In this document: positions 1 through 9,038 of the stretch, one piece after another
Position numbering within the stretch: the stretch's first letter is position 1
Layout of the letters: each line of letters starts with the position of its first letter
Assembly: GCF_014648415.1 (NCBI RefSeq)
Contig: NZ_BMRB01000008.1
Span: 1-64,000 of the forward strand
DNA length: 64,000 nt
Origin: Actinokineospora fastidiosa
GTDB lineage: Bacteria; Actinomycetota; Actinomycetes; Mycobacteriales; Pseudonocardiaceae
Direction: 5' to 3'
The notes under the pieces: model-generated
Databases searched by the model: none
Told to the model about the DNA's origin: nothing
Seen by the model: only the letters and a program-made list of their open reading frames with translations
Position numbers and translations under genes: made by a program

Positions 1-103
1 ACGAACATGTTACGCATCCACTGTGTGGTGTCTGAGACACCAACCACCCCCCAGCACCCGAGAAGACTCGGTGTGCGGGATGTGGGGGTTGTTTGTTTCA
101 TAG
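1..103 (+). other. 23S-5S rRNA internal spacer
   Basis: The stretch ahead of the 5S gene has no credible reading frame and resembles the processed spacer between 23S and 5S rRNA in actinomycetes. The 23S gene itself would lie just left of the window edge. Inferred from position. Confidence 0.6.
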
Positions 104-222
104 TGTTTCGGTGGTTTTAGCGGTGGGGAAACGCCCGGTCCCATTCCGAACCCGGAAGCTAAGCCCATCAGCGCCGATGGTACTGCACTCGTGAGGGTGT
201 GGGAGAGTAGGACACCGCCGGA
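104..222 (+). rRNA. rrf: 5S ribosomal RNA
   Basis: About 119 nt with the 5S hallmarks: conserved loop sequence CCCATTCCGAACCCGGAAG near 140-158, AAGCCC, and GGGAGAGTAGGACACCGCC near the 3' end. The 5' end (GTTTCGGTGGT) pairs with the 3' end (ACCGCCGGAC) to form helix I. The ends may be off by a few bases. It is the last gene of an rRNA operon whose terminator follows at once. Confidence 0.95.
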
Positions 223-229
223 CTTCATA

Positions 230-305
230 CCAGAAGGCCCGTTCTCGTAACGATCCGATTCAGTCGGACTGTTACAAGAACGGGCCTTCTGGCGTTTCCC
301 TTTTG
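230..305 (+). terminator. Intrinsic terminator of the rRNA operon
   Basis: A 22-nt arm (230-251, CCAGAAGGCCCGTTC...) pairs with 271-292 with one mismatch. A small inner stem (TCCGA/TCGGA, 254-268) caps it, and a run of T follows (296-304). The strength suits termination of an rRNA operon. Confidence 0.85.
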
Positions 306-315
306 TCGAGGTGGC

Positions 316-1152
316 CTAGCGGACGCCCAGGCGCTCCAGCAGTTCGGCCGTGTCAGCCACGAACCAGGCATGGCGGCCTCGGTTGCTCTCGCGGACATAG
401 GCGGCCAAGGCGGAGCTGCGGGAGACGTGCGTGGTGACGTCGCCGACGATCGCCACGTTCAGGTGGTAATTCAGCAGCTTCTGCACCATCTCCCCGGCTA
501 TCCGGGTGCTCAGGTCGAAGAACTCCGGCGTCAGCCGCGACACCGGGAGGGCAACCCAGTCGACCGACTGACCGTAGAGGCCGGGGACGATCGTGTCGAG
601 CACATCGTCGGCTCCGGTCAGGACCGGCGCGTCCTCGGCGTACTCGAAGACGGGACCGTTCCGGGCTCCCATGGGGACCGCCAGCTCCGCCACTATCCGC
701 CCGTCCTCGGGATGCACCGCGGCGCCGCAGGACGCCAGGACGCCGAGGGCGGCCGCGTTGTCCGGTGTCGTCTCGGCTACGACCACGCGGTGGCCCGAGC
801 GGCGGGCGACGGTCAGGAGCTCGCGGACGGCGGCCGTGCCGATGCCCCGCCCCCGCGCGTCGCGGGCGAGCCACAGGCCGATCTCCGCCGTCGCCTCATC
901 GACCGCGCGCATGCGGATGACGCCGACCGCGTCCTCTGCCCGGCAGATCGCGAACGACGTCGTGGTGGGGTCGGCGAGCTGGGCGTCGAGGAACGCGCGG
1001 TAGGCGGCGCGGGCCCCGGCTGTCCAGGTCTCGTGCCCCGGAGGCATGACCTCGGTCGTCGCCGCGGCCGTCGCGGCGACGGCGACGACGCGGTCGACGA
1101 GCGGGGCCAGCGGGGTCAGCTGGACCGCTGGGTCGGCGGTAGTGGTGTCCAC
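316..1152 (-). CDS. GNAT acetyltransferase fused to a DUF4180 domain
   Basis: The 278-residue product has two parts. Residues about 45-150 form a GNAT acetyl-CoA-dependent N-acetyltransferase fold, with the acetyl-CoA loop seen as ARGRGIGTAAV. Residues about 170-278 match DUF4180, with the hallmarks FFDLSTRIAGE, QKLLNYHLNVAIVGD and ESNRGRHAWFV. DUF4180 is usually a stand-alone protein of about 120 residues, so the fusion is unusual. The GTG start is preceded by GGAGGGG at very short spacing and overlaps the end of the upstream MarR gene by 37 nt, suggesting coupled translation. The substrate is unknown; the MarR partner suggests a stress or drug-response role, which is inference. Confidence 0.8.
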   Translation of the reverse strand: MDTTTADPAVQLTPLAPLVDRVVAVAATAAATTEVMPPGHETWTAGARAAYRAFLDAQLADPTTTSFAICRAEDAVGVIRMRAVDEATAEIGLWLARDARGRGIGTAAVRELLTVARRSGHRVVVAETTPDNAAALGVLASCGAAVHPEDGRIVAELAVPMGARNGPVFEYAEDAPVLTGADDVLDTIVPGLYGQSVDWVALPVSRLTPEFFDLSTRIAGEMVQKLLNYHLNVAIVGDVTTHVSRSSALAAYVRESNRGRHAWFVADTAELLERLGVR

Positions 1153-1649
1153 CCCTCCGATTGTCCGGACCGGACAACCGGATTTCGGCCGCCGACGCCC
1201 ACGACGCGCTCGCCCGACATCGCGCGGGCCACCTCGTGCAGGACCCGGCGCGCCGCCATGAGGTCGGCGGGGTCGCAGCGGTCCAGGGCGCTCAGGGCGT
1301 CGTGGGTCGAGTCGATCGCGAGGCCGCCGAGGTCGATCGCCCTGGCGTGCACGGACAGCAGCACGCGGCGCCGGTCGTGGTCGTCGCGGGTGCGGGTCAC
1401 CATGCCCGCGCGGACGAGCCGGTCGACCAGCGCGGTGACCGATGCGGAGTTGAGGCCCAGGCGGCCGCACAGCCAGCCCGGGGTGGCCGGGACGCCGGTG
1501 CGCCTGGCCTCCAGCAGATGGATCAACGCGCGCAGGTCGGTCGGGTGCAGGTCGTGCTCCGCGGCGAACCGGGCGTCGAGCAGGTCCAGGCGCGCGGCGA
1601 TGGTGCGCAGCAGCCGGACGGTGTGCAGGCGGGGGTCGAGGTCGTCCAC
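1116..1649 (-). CDS. MarR-family transcriptional regulator
   Basis: A 177-residue winged-helix regulator. The recognition region reads GLNSASVTALVDRLVRAGMV, followed by the MarR wing TRDDHDRRRVLLSV. These proteins bind DNA as dimers and often respond to phenolic or oxidant ligands. The GTG start is chosen because AAGGAGGG lies 5 nt upstream; a TTG further upstream (1718) would run into the iron box. It is the first gene of a two-gene unit with the GNAT-DUF4180 gene and is divergent from the isochorismatase-like gene. The C-terminal tail after the wing is variable and overlaps the next gene. Confidence 0.88.
   Translation of the reverse strand: MDDLDPRLHTVRLLRTIAARLDLLDARFAAEHDLHPTDLRALIHLLEARRTGVPATPGWLCGRLGLNSASVTALVDRLVRAGMVTRTRDDHDRRRVLLSVHARAIDLGGLAIDSTHDALSALDRCDPADLMAARRVLHEVARAMSGERVVGVGGRNPVVRSGQSEGWTPLPPTQRSS
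1161..1177. promoter_or_regulatory. 8+8 bp palindrome at the MarR/GNAT junction
   Basis: TTGTCCGG-A-CCGGACAA is a perfect inverted repeat, 9 bp upstream of the GNAT start and inside the 3' end of the MarR gene. It could be an intragenic MarR operator controlling the GNAT gene, or a small RNA hairpin. Function is inferred from position only. Confidence 0.35.
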
Positions 1650-1714
1650 CCGGGCCCTCCTTCGGGTCGGGATCGGCGGCCTGGTGACCACGGCCACGTG
1701 GACAGGTCGCCAAT

Positions 1715-1733
1715 GCAAGTTAGGCTAACCTAA
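1715..1733. promoter_or_regulatory. DtxR/IdeR-type iron box
   Basis: GCAAGTTAGGCTAACCTAA matches the 19-bp DtxR/IdeR consensus (TTAGGTTAGSCTAACCTAA) at about 16 positions, with the right 14 bases perfect. It ends 21 bp before the start of the isochorismatase-like gene and lies 65 bp upstream of the MarR start, so either gene could be repressed by iron. Confidence 0.7.
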
Positions 1734-1754
1734 GTTGATACTGGAGGTGCGAGC

Positions 1755-2324
1755 ATGGCCGTCCCCCTTGTCGAGCCGTACGACATGTCCGCCGCGGCGA
1801 AGCTGCCCCGCAACACCGTCGCGTGGCGCGTCGACGCCCAGCGCGCGGTTCTCGTCGTCCACGACATGCAGGACCGCATCGTCGCCTCCTTCGACGGAAG
1901 CCGTTCTCCTGCCATCGAGCTGGTGCACAACGTCGGCAAGCTGCGCGACACGTGCCGTGATGTCGCTGTGCCGATCGTCTACACGCTCCGCGGCCGCCAG
2001 GCCGGGGAACCGGTGTACGTGCCGCGCCCGTGCGACCTGGTGGTCGACGCGGGAGCGGGCGAGCCCTATGCCGCGCTGCGCGACGTCCTCGACGCCGGTG
2101 GCCGCGACCAGCTCGTCCTCGTCGGGGTCCGTGCCCACGCCGCCTGCCTCATGGCCGCGGGCGGGTCGTACCTGGCGGGGACGCAGGTGTTCGCGGTGGC
2201 CGACGCGATCGCCGACCTGAGCCTGGACGAGCACCGCCAGGCCGTCCGGTCCGCGGCCGAGTACGGCGCGATGACCACGACCACCGGCCGGGTCATCGGC
2301 GAACTCCTCGGCGTGCTCGCCTGA
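1755..2324 (+). CDS. Isochorismatase-like hydrolase (EntB-type, probably degenerate)
   Basis: A 189-residue protein aligning along its length with the isochorismatase domain of siderophore enzymes such as EntB (N-terminal Pro/Trp motif, RAVLVVHDMQD, GVRAHAACLMAA, AVADAIADLSLDEH). The catalytic Asp37 and nucleophile Cys131 are present. The segment that normally carries the catalytic Lys (VKWRYSAF in EntB) is shortened and the Lys is missing. No aryl carrier domain or other siderophore genes are nearby. SD GGAGGT precedes the ATG by 6 nt and an iron box overlaps the promoter. It may have lost isochorismatase activity or taken a new substrate; iron control seems kept. Confidence 0.8.
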   Translation: MAVPLVEPYDMSAAAKLPRNTVAWRVDAQRAVLVVHDMQDRIVASFDGSRSPAIELVHNVGKLRDTCRDVAVPIVYTLRGRQAGEPVYVPRPCDLVVDAGAGEPYAALRDVLDAGGRDQLVLVGVRAHAACLMAAGGSYLAGTQVFAVADAIADLSLDEHRQAVRSAAEYGAMTTTTGRVIGELLGVLA

Positions 2325-2343
2325 GAGCCCGCCACGCGGGTGA

Positions 2344-2373
2344 GCGTCCCGCCAGGAGAACCTGGCGGGACGC
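2344..2373. terminator. Bidirectional hairpin terminator
   Basis: A perfect 13-bp stem (GCGTCCCGCCAGG / CCTGGCGGGACGC) with an AGAA loop lies between the convergent isochorismatase-like and chitinase genes. There is no clear U-tract, which is common in actinomycetes. Confidence 0.75.
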
Positions 2374-2400
2374 CCACATCCGGCCCGTCCCGGCCGGAGC

Positions 2401-3996
<1,596 letters not shown>

Positions 3997-4043
3997 GTGG
4001 GTCACCTCGCAGGGAGAGGATCGGTGGGGGATGTTGGGTTGAC

Positions 4044-4059
4044 TTTGGTCCAGACCACC
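4044..4059. promoter_or_regulatory. DasR-responsive element (dre) 1
   Basis: TTTGGTCCAGACCACC carries the near-palindromic core TGGTCCAGACCA, close to the Streptomyces dre consensus ACTGGTCTAGACCACT. It lies upstream of the chitinase start. Binding by the local DasR homologue is inferred. Confidence 0.75.
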
Positions 4060-4068
4060 TGACGGGGA

Positions 4069-4084
4069 CAAGGTCTAGACCACT
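4069..4084. promoter_or_regulatory. DasR-responsive element (dre) 2
   Basis: CAAGGTCTAGACCACT contains the perfect palindrome GGTCTAGACC; an extra half-site ACTGGTCTCACT follows (4082-4093). The centre is 25 bp from dre 1, so two dimers could bind about two helical turns apart upstream of the chitinase. Confidence 0.8.
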
Positions 4085-4113
4085 GGTCTCACTCGAATGG
4101 AGTAAGGCCGGTT

Positions 4114-5754
4114 CTAGTGTCGACAGGCCTCGGCCACCGTTTCGGCCGCTGCCCGCAGACTGGGGCGGGACGCCCCGAACGTGTCGATCCGCGCGCTGGC
4201 CCCGAGATCGGGGCCGGGCACGCCGGTCTCCACGTGGACGGTGACCGGATTGGTGTGGACCAATTCGGCCACCAGGGCGCGCACGGCCGGGTGCCGGTGC
4301 GCGTCCCGGGTCACGATGACGACCCCCGCCGCCGTGCGCGCGGCGGCCAGCGCATCGGCGGGCTCGGCCGCGTCGACGCGCAGGACGGTCGTCTCGGGGA
4401 CCAGCTCGCTCAGGTGCGGGCCGAGCCCCCACGGCACGGGCCCGGCGGCGATGGTCGGATCGACCTCGACGTCGAGCACGAGCGGGTCTTCCAACTCGGG
4501 CAACGCGGTCGCGCGGATCGCCTTGCGCGCCACGGTGATGCCCAGTCGGTGGCGGTGGCTGTCCGGCCCCCCGCCGCCAGGATATGCGGGGGAGGAGGGT
4601 GGGGGCGAGGGATGGTCGGCGGGTGTGGACAGCCGCTCGCCGGTTGTCCACAGGCCCGTGGTCGTGTCAGCACTGCCGTCCCCGCGCCCGATATCCTGGC
4701 GGCGGGGGGCCGGATGCCCGCCATGCTCCGGCGCCGTGCCCAGCGCGCGGGTGCGGGCGGCGGCCTCGGCGAGGCGTTGCTCGTCCAGGGTGCCGTCGGC
4801 GACGGCGGCGGCGATGCGGCCGACGATGCGGTCCAGGACCTCGGGGCCCGCCTCCTCGCCGCCGATGCAGAGGGCGTCGGCGCCCGCGCGCAGCGCGCGG
4901 ACGGCGGCCTCGGTGAGGCCGTCGGTGTCGCCGAAGGTGCCCGCGACGGCGCCCATCTCCAGCGCGTCGGTGATGACGGCGCCGGTGAAGCCGAGTTCGC
5001 CGCGCAGGATCTCGTTGATGGCGACGGAGTTGAGCGTGACCGGGTCGTCGCCCCACCCCGGGACCACCAGGTGGCCGGTCATCACTGCCCGCACCCCGGC
5101 GGCCAGCGCGGCCCGGAATGGGACCAATTCGCAGGCGCGCAGCTCCTCCGGGGTGCGGGGCAGGACCGGCAGCGCCACATGCGAATCCGATGTGGACGCC
5201 CCGTGACCGGGGAAGTGCTTGGCGCAGGCGGCCACGCCGACGCGCTGGTGCCCCCGCACGAACGCCCCGACGTGCGCGGCGGCGGCGTACGGGTCGGACC
5301 CGAACGCGCGCACGCCGATGATCGGGTCGTCCTGGGACAGCGTCAGGTCCGCGCACGGGGCCAGGTTCACCGTCACCCCGCAGGCGGCGAGCCTGGCCCC
5401 GAGCGCCGCCCCCACCTCGGCGGTCAGGGCGAGGTCGCCCGCCGCGCCCATCGCCAGCGGACCGGGCAGGTCGCTGCCGGTGGCCGCGTCGAGGCGGGTG
5501 ACGTCGCCGCCCTCCTCGTCGATGCCGACCACGACGTCGTCGCGCTCGGCGCGCAGCGCGGCCGTCAGCGCGGCCACCTGCTCGTCGTCGACGACGTTGC
5601 GGCCGAACAGGACCACGCCGCCGAGCCCGGCGGCCACCCGCGCCCGCACCCAGTCCGGGGCGGTGGTGCCCCGGAACCCGGGCAGCAGCACCGCCTCGGC
5701 CATCGCGCGCACCGAGTCGTCCACTCCGGAACGCGCCGTCATCGGATTCGCCAT
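4114..5754 (-). CDS. GH3 beta-N-acetylhexosaminidase (DasD/NagZ-like)
   Basis: A 546-residue cytosolic glycosidase without signal peptide. The GH3 barrel (about 15-335) has the NagZ-type loop KHFPGHGASTSDSH (His185 acid/base) and nucleophile Asp263 in ITDALEMG. It should release GlcNAc from imported chitobiose or muropeptides. Between the barrel and a C-terminal domain (about 405-546) lies a low-complexity linker (about 342-402) encoded by a 152-bp inverted-repeat unit. The start overlaps the permease stop (TGATG), so it is the last gene of the das operon, like dasD next to dasABC in Streptomyces. Confidence 0.9.
   Translation of the reverse strand: MANPMTARSGVDDSVRAMAEAVLLPGFRGTTAPDWVRARVAAGLGGVVLFGRNVVDDEQVAALTAALRAERDDVVVGIDEEGGDVTRLDAATGSDLPGPLAMGAAGDLALTAEVGAALGARLAACGVTVNLAPCADLTLSQDDPIIGVRAFGSDPYAAAAHVGAFVRGHQRVGVAACAKHFPGHGASTSDSHVALPVLPRTPEELRACELVPFRAALAAGVRAVMTGHLVVPGWGDDPVTLNSVAINEILRGELGFTGAVITDALEMGAVAGTFGDTDGLTEAAVRALRAGADALCIGGEEAGPEVLDRIVGRIAAAVADGTLDEQRLAEAAARTRALGTAPEHGGHPAPRRQDIGRGDGSADTTTGLWTTGERLSTPADHPSPPPSSPAYPGGGGPDSHRHRLGITVARKAIRATALPELEDPLVLDVEVDPTIAAGPVPWGLGPHLSELVPETTVLRVDAAEPADALAAARTAAGVVIVTRDAHRHPAVRALVAELVHTNPVTVHVETGVPGPDLGASARIDTFGASRPSLRAAAETVAEACRH
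4562..4713. repeat. Inverted-repeat unit inside the GH3 gene
   Basis: Two perfect 24-bp inverted arms (4562-4585 and 4690-4713; inner part CCGCCGCCAGGATAT) flank 104 bp. The unit is read in frame and encodes the Pro/Gly-rich linker between the two GH3 protein domains. The size and symmetry resemble a small non-autonomous (MITE-like) insertion. No second copy was noticed in this window. Confidence 0.65.
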
Positions 5755-6584
5755 CAGCCCTTCACCGCCCCCGCGGTCGCGCCGGACACCAGCTTGCGCT
5801 GGACGAACATGAAGAAGACCAGGGCGGGCACGGCGTAGATGACCGACGCGGCCATGATGCCGCCCCAGTCGGTGCCGAACGCCGTCCGGAACGACGACAG
5901 CCACACCGGCAGCGTCTGGTTGCCCTTGTCCCTGATGAACACCAGCGCGAACAGGAACTCGTTCCACGCGGTGACGAAGCTGAACACCGACGTGGCGACC
6001 AGGCCGGGCCCGAGCAGCGGCAGCGTGACCCTGCGGAACACGCCCCACCGGCCGCAGCCGTCCACCATGGCCGCCTCCTCCAACTCCACCGGGATGCCCT
6101 TCACGAACCCGCGCAGGGTCCAGACCGTGAACGGCAGGGTGAAGGCGACGTACACCAGCAGCAGCGACGGCAGCTTGTCGAGCAGGTTCGCGTCCCGCAT
6201 GATCAGGTAGAGCGGGACGAACAGCGCCTCCAGCGGCGCCAGCTGGGCGATGAGCACCAGCAGCACGAAGCCCTTGCGGCCGCGGAAGCGCATGCGCGCC
6301 AGCGGCACGGCCGCCAGCAGGCCCGCCGCCAGCGCCACCGCCACCGAGCCGAGCGTGACGATCAGGCTGTTGGTCAGGAACGAGGTGAAGCCGTCCTTGC
6401 CGAACGCCGAGGCGAAGTTGTCGAAGGTGACCGACAGCGGGATCAGGTCGTAGTCCGGCGACAGGATCTGCGCGGGCGTCTTCAGCGCGGTGGTGATCAT
6501 CCAGTACGTCGGGAAGAAGAAGAACACGGTGGCCGCGATGCCCAGCACGGCGAGGCCGACGCGCTGCCCACGGGTCTTGTGCAT
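5754..6584 (-). CDS. dasC: ABC sugar transporter permease (DasC-like, MalG family)
   Basis: A 276-residue inner-membrane permease with about six helices and the EAA loop EEAAMVDGCGRWGVFRRVTLP that docks on an ATPase. It pairs with the MalF-type permease encoded just upstream (stop TAG directly abuts this ATG) and with the lipoprotein two genes up. By position and family it should import chitobiose/GlcNAc oligomers. No ATPase gene is present; Das systems use the shared MsiK ATPase encoded elsewhere (established for Streptomyces). Confidence 0.9.
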   Translation of the reverse strand: MHKTRGQRVGLAVLGIAATVFFFFPTYWMITTALKTPAQILSPDYDLIPLSVTFDNFASAFGKDGFTSFLTNSLIVTLGSVAVALAAGLLAAVPLARMRFRGRKGFVLLVLIAQLAPLEALFVPLYLIMRDANLLDKLPSLLLVYVAFTLPFTVWTLRGFVKGIPVELEEAAMVDGCGRWGVFRRVTLPLLGPGLVATSVFSFVTAWNEFLFALVFIRDKGNQTLPVWLSSFRTAFGTDWGGIMAASVIYAVPALVFFMFVQRKLVSGATAGAVKG

Positions 6585-7571
6585 CTACAGCTCCGTTTCC
6601 TGCGAGCGGACCAGCAGGCGCATGTACCGCCAGGTCACCAGGACGAGGACGATCAGCATCAGCACGGCCACCGCGGCGGCCACGCCGAACCCGCTGCCGG
6701 AGATGCCCTTGAGGTACAGCAGCACGGGCAGCGTCGTGCTCTGCCCGTCCGGGCCGCCCTGGCGGATGGCCCAGACCTGGGTGAAGACCTTGAAGTCCCA
6801 CAGCACCGACAGGAAGACCACGATCGCCAGCACCGGGCGCAGCGCGGGCCAGCTCACCGCCCGGAACGCCTGCCACCCGGTCGCGCCGTCGATCGACGCG
6901 GCCTCGTAGAGGTCCTTGGACGCGCCGAGCAGCCCCGCGTAGAGGGTGAACGCGACGAACGGCACGGCCTGCCAGCACACCAGCAGACCGATGACGGTCA
7001 GCGTGCTCGCGCCGGTGCTGAACCAGGAGTGGCCCGAGTAGCTCTCGAAGCCGAGCAGCACCAGGGTCTTGTTGAGGATGCCGTACTGCTGGTCGAACAT
7101 CCACTGGAACACGGTGGTGGTCGCGATGATCGGCGTGGCCCAGGCCAGCACCAGGCTGATCTGCAGGGCCATCCGGACACCGCGGCTCAGGTGCCGCATC
7201 AGCACGGCAAGGCCGAGGCCCAGGAGCACGGTCGCGGCCACGACCCCGGTCGTGAAGACCACGGTGCGCAGGGTGATCGTCCAGAACTCCGGGTCGGACA
7301 GCACCTCGACGTAGTTGTCGAAGCCGGTCCAGATCACCTCGCCGCGCACGAGCTCGCCGAGGTTGAGCTCGCGGAAGCTGATGAACACCACCTGCAGCGC
7401 GGGCCAGCCCAGCAGCGCGACCAGGAACACCAGGGCGGGCGCCATCATCAGGTAGGGCACGGCCCGCTCGCTGACCCGCAGGAAGCCGCGGGGCCCGCGC
7501 GGGCCGGACCGCCCGGCCCGCGGGTTCGCACCCGCGGGCCGAGCGGCCCGTGCCGATGTCGTCGAGGTCAT
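6585..7571 (-). CDS. dasB: ABC sugar transporter permease (DasB-like, MalF family)
   Basis: A 328-residue permease with an Arg/Pro-rich cytosolic N-terminus (about 35 residues), six predicted helices and the EAA loop YEAASIDGATGWQAFRAVSWP. It is the second gene of the dasABC-GH3 operon, 7 nt after the binding-protein gene, and should form the heterodimeric channel with the DasC-like protein. Confidence 0.9.
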   Translation of the reverse strand: MTSTTSARAARPAGANPRAGRSGPRGPRGFLRVSERAVPYLMMAPALVFLVALLGWPALQVVFISFRELNLGELVRGEVIWTGFDNYVEVLSDPEFWTITLRTVVFTTGVVAATVLLGLGLAVLMRHLSRGVRMALQISLVLAWATPIIATTTVFQWMFDQQYGILNKTLVLLGFESYSGHSWFSTGASTLTVIGLLVCWQAVPFVAFTLYAGLLGASKDLYEAASIDGATGWQAFRAVSWPALRPVLAIVVFLSVLWDFKVFTQVWAIRQGGPDGQSTTLPVLLYLKGISGSGFGVAAAVAVLMLIVLVLVTWRYMRLLVRSQETEL

Positions 7572-7578
7572 GACCCGA

Positions 7579-8865
7579 TCAGCCCGCGAATGCCTCGTTG
7601 AGCACGGCGTTGGCGTCCGCGGTCGCCTGGTCGATGCTCTTGGCGCCGGTCAGGTACGCGGTGAGCATGTCCTTCAGCGGGTTCTGGCCCGCCTCGATCG
7701 TGGCCCAGCCCGGCGTCGCCGGGACGCCCTTGCCGTTGGTGGAGGACTTGGCCATGGCCGCGCTGGCCGGGCCGCCTGCCTCAAGGGCGGACAGGTCGGT
7801 CGAGGTGCCCGGGATCATGCCCGCCTTAGCGAACTCGCTCTGGTACTTCGCGCTGCTGATCAGCTTGATGTACTCCTTGGCGAGGTCCTGGTCCTTGCTG
7901 TTGGCCGGGATGGCCAGGTTCGAGCCGCCCTGGAAGACCGGCGCGGGGCCCGCCTTGCCCGGGATCGGGAACGCACCGGTCAGCTCGGTGATCTTCGGGT
8001 CGCTCTTGGCGGCCGTGGCGACCTCCCAGGGCAGACCGATGATCATCGCGACCTTGCCGCCGCCGTAGATGCCCGCCTGCTCGGGGGTCTGCTCGTCGGC
8101 GTCCTTGGGCGCCTTGGTGCCCGAGGCCTCGACCAGCTCCTTGTAGAACTCCAGGCCCGCCTTGGCCTGCGGGCTGTCCAGCGCCGCCTTGAAGGTGGTG
8201 CCGTCCTGGGTGGCGATGTCGCCGCCCTCGTCCCAGATGAACGACAGCAGCGAGTACCAGTTCTGGCCGGGCAGGTAGAGCGCCTGGAAGTCCTTGTCCG
8301 AGCCGAACTTGGCCTTCAGCTTCTCGATGGCGGCCAGCCACTCGGCGCGGTTGGTCGGCTCCGCGGTGACGCCCGCCTGCTCGAACATGTCCTTGCGGTA
8401 GAGCACCACGCGGTTGGCGGCGTAGAACGGCACGGCGTACTGCTTGCCGTCCCAGGTCGCCGAGCCCTCAAGGCCGGAGAGCCACTGGTCCTTGTTGAAG
8501 CTCGCGGTGTCCGCGCTGATGTCGAGCAGCACGCGCTGCTGGGCGAACTTCGGCGACTGGGTGTTGCCGATTTCGATGACGTCCGGGGCGTCGTTGCTGG
8601 CCAGGGCGGTGGTCAGCTTGTCCTGGATGCCGTTCCACTGCTGCACCTCGTACTTGACCGTCACGCCGGGGTGGGCGGCCTGGAACTCCTGGTGCAGCGC
8701 GTTGGTGAGGGTCTCGGGGGCCGACCCGTTCATCAGCCACACGGTCAGCTCCCGGGGACCGCTCTGGGCGTTGTCGCCCCCGGTGTCGCCACCGGAGCCC
8801 GCGCAGCCTGCGACCGCAAGGGCGACCGCGACACCCCCGATCAGCGACTTCGACCAACTTCTCAC
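7579..8865 (-). CDS. dasA: Extracellular solute-binding lipoprotein (DasA-like)
   Basis: A 428-residue family 1 binding protein with a lipoprotein signal (lipobox LAVAGC, Cys21) and a Gly/Ser-rich tether. It should capture chitooligosaccharides at the outer face of the membrane and pass them to DasBC. The GTG start lies about 10 nt after AAGGAAG. It is the first gene of the operon and divergent from the DasR homologue, with a dre box in the intervening region. Exact ligand (chitobiose or another sugar) cannot be read from the sequence. Confidence 0.9.
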   Translation of the reverse strand: MRSWSKSLIGGVAVALAVAGCAGSGGDTGGDNAQSGPRELTVWLMNGSAPETLTNALHQEFQAAHPGVTVKYEVQQWNGIQDKLTTALASNDAPDVIEIGNTQSPKFAQQRVLLDISADTASFNKDQWLSGLEGSATWDGKQYAVPFYAANRVVLYRKDMFEQAGVTAEPTNRAEWLAAIEKLKAKFGSDKDFQALYLPGQNWYSLLSFIWDEGGDIATQDGTTFKAALDSPQAKAGLEFYKELVEASGTKAPKDADEQTPEQAGIYGGGKVAMIIGLPWEVATAAKSDPKITELTGAFPIPGKAGPAPVFQGGSNLAIPANSKDQDLAKEYIKLISSAKYQSEFAKAGMIPGTSTDLSALEAGGPASAAMAKSSTNGKGVPATPGWATIEAGQNPLKDMLTAYLTGAKSIDQATADANAVLNEAFAG

Positions 8866-8911
8866 TGGAGGTACTTCCTTTCGAGCAGCCCATCCGGCAA
8901 CGAAGGGCTTG

Positions 8912-8927
8912 AGTGGTTTAGACCATT
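8912..8927. promoter_or_regulatory. DasR-responsive element between dasA and dasR
   Basis: AGTGGTTTAGACCATT fits the dre consensus with one base off in each half. A further half-site, AGTGGTCC, lies at 8936-8943. The element can control the das operon and its own regulator gene. Confidence 0.8.
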
Positions 8928-9038
8928 GCGATTAGAGTGGTCCGTAGTTCTCGGGCTTGTCAAGATAAATGCGGAACCGTGACCTTTCGTCCCCGCAGCG
9001 GCCCACCCTGCCCATCGGCGCGCGACCAAGGAACACTC

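Noticed and set aside
1-228. 72-residue frame overlapping the 5S gene
   Set aside because: Antisense to the rRNA and not protein-like.
6579-7601. 340-residue frame antisense to the DasB-like gene
   Set aside because: His/Gln/Arg-rich shadow of a clear permease gene.
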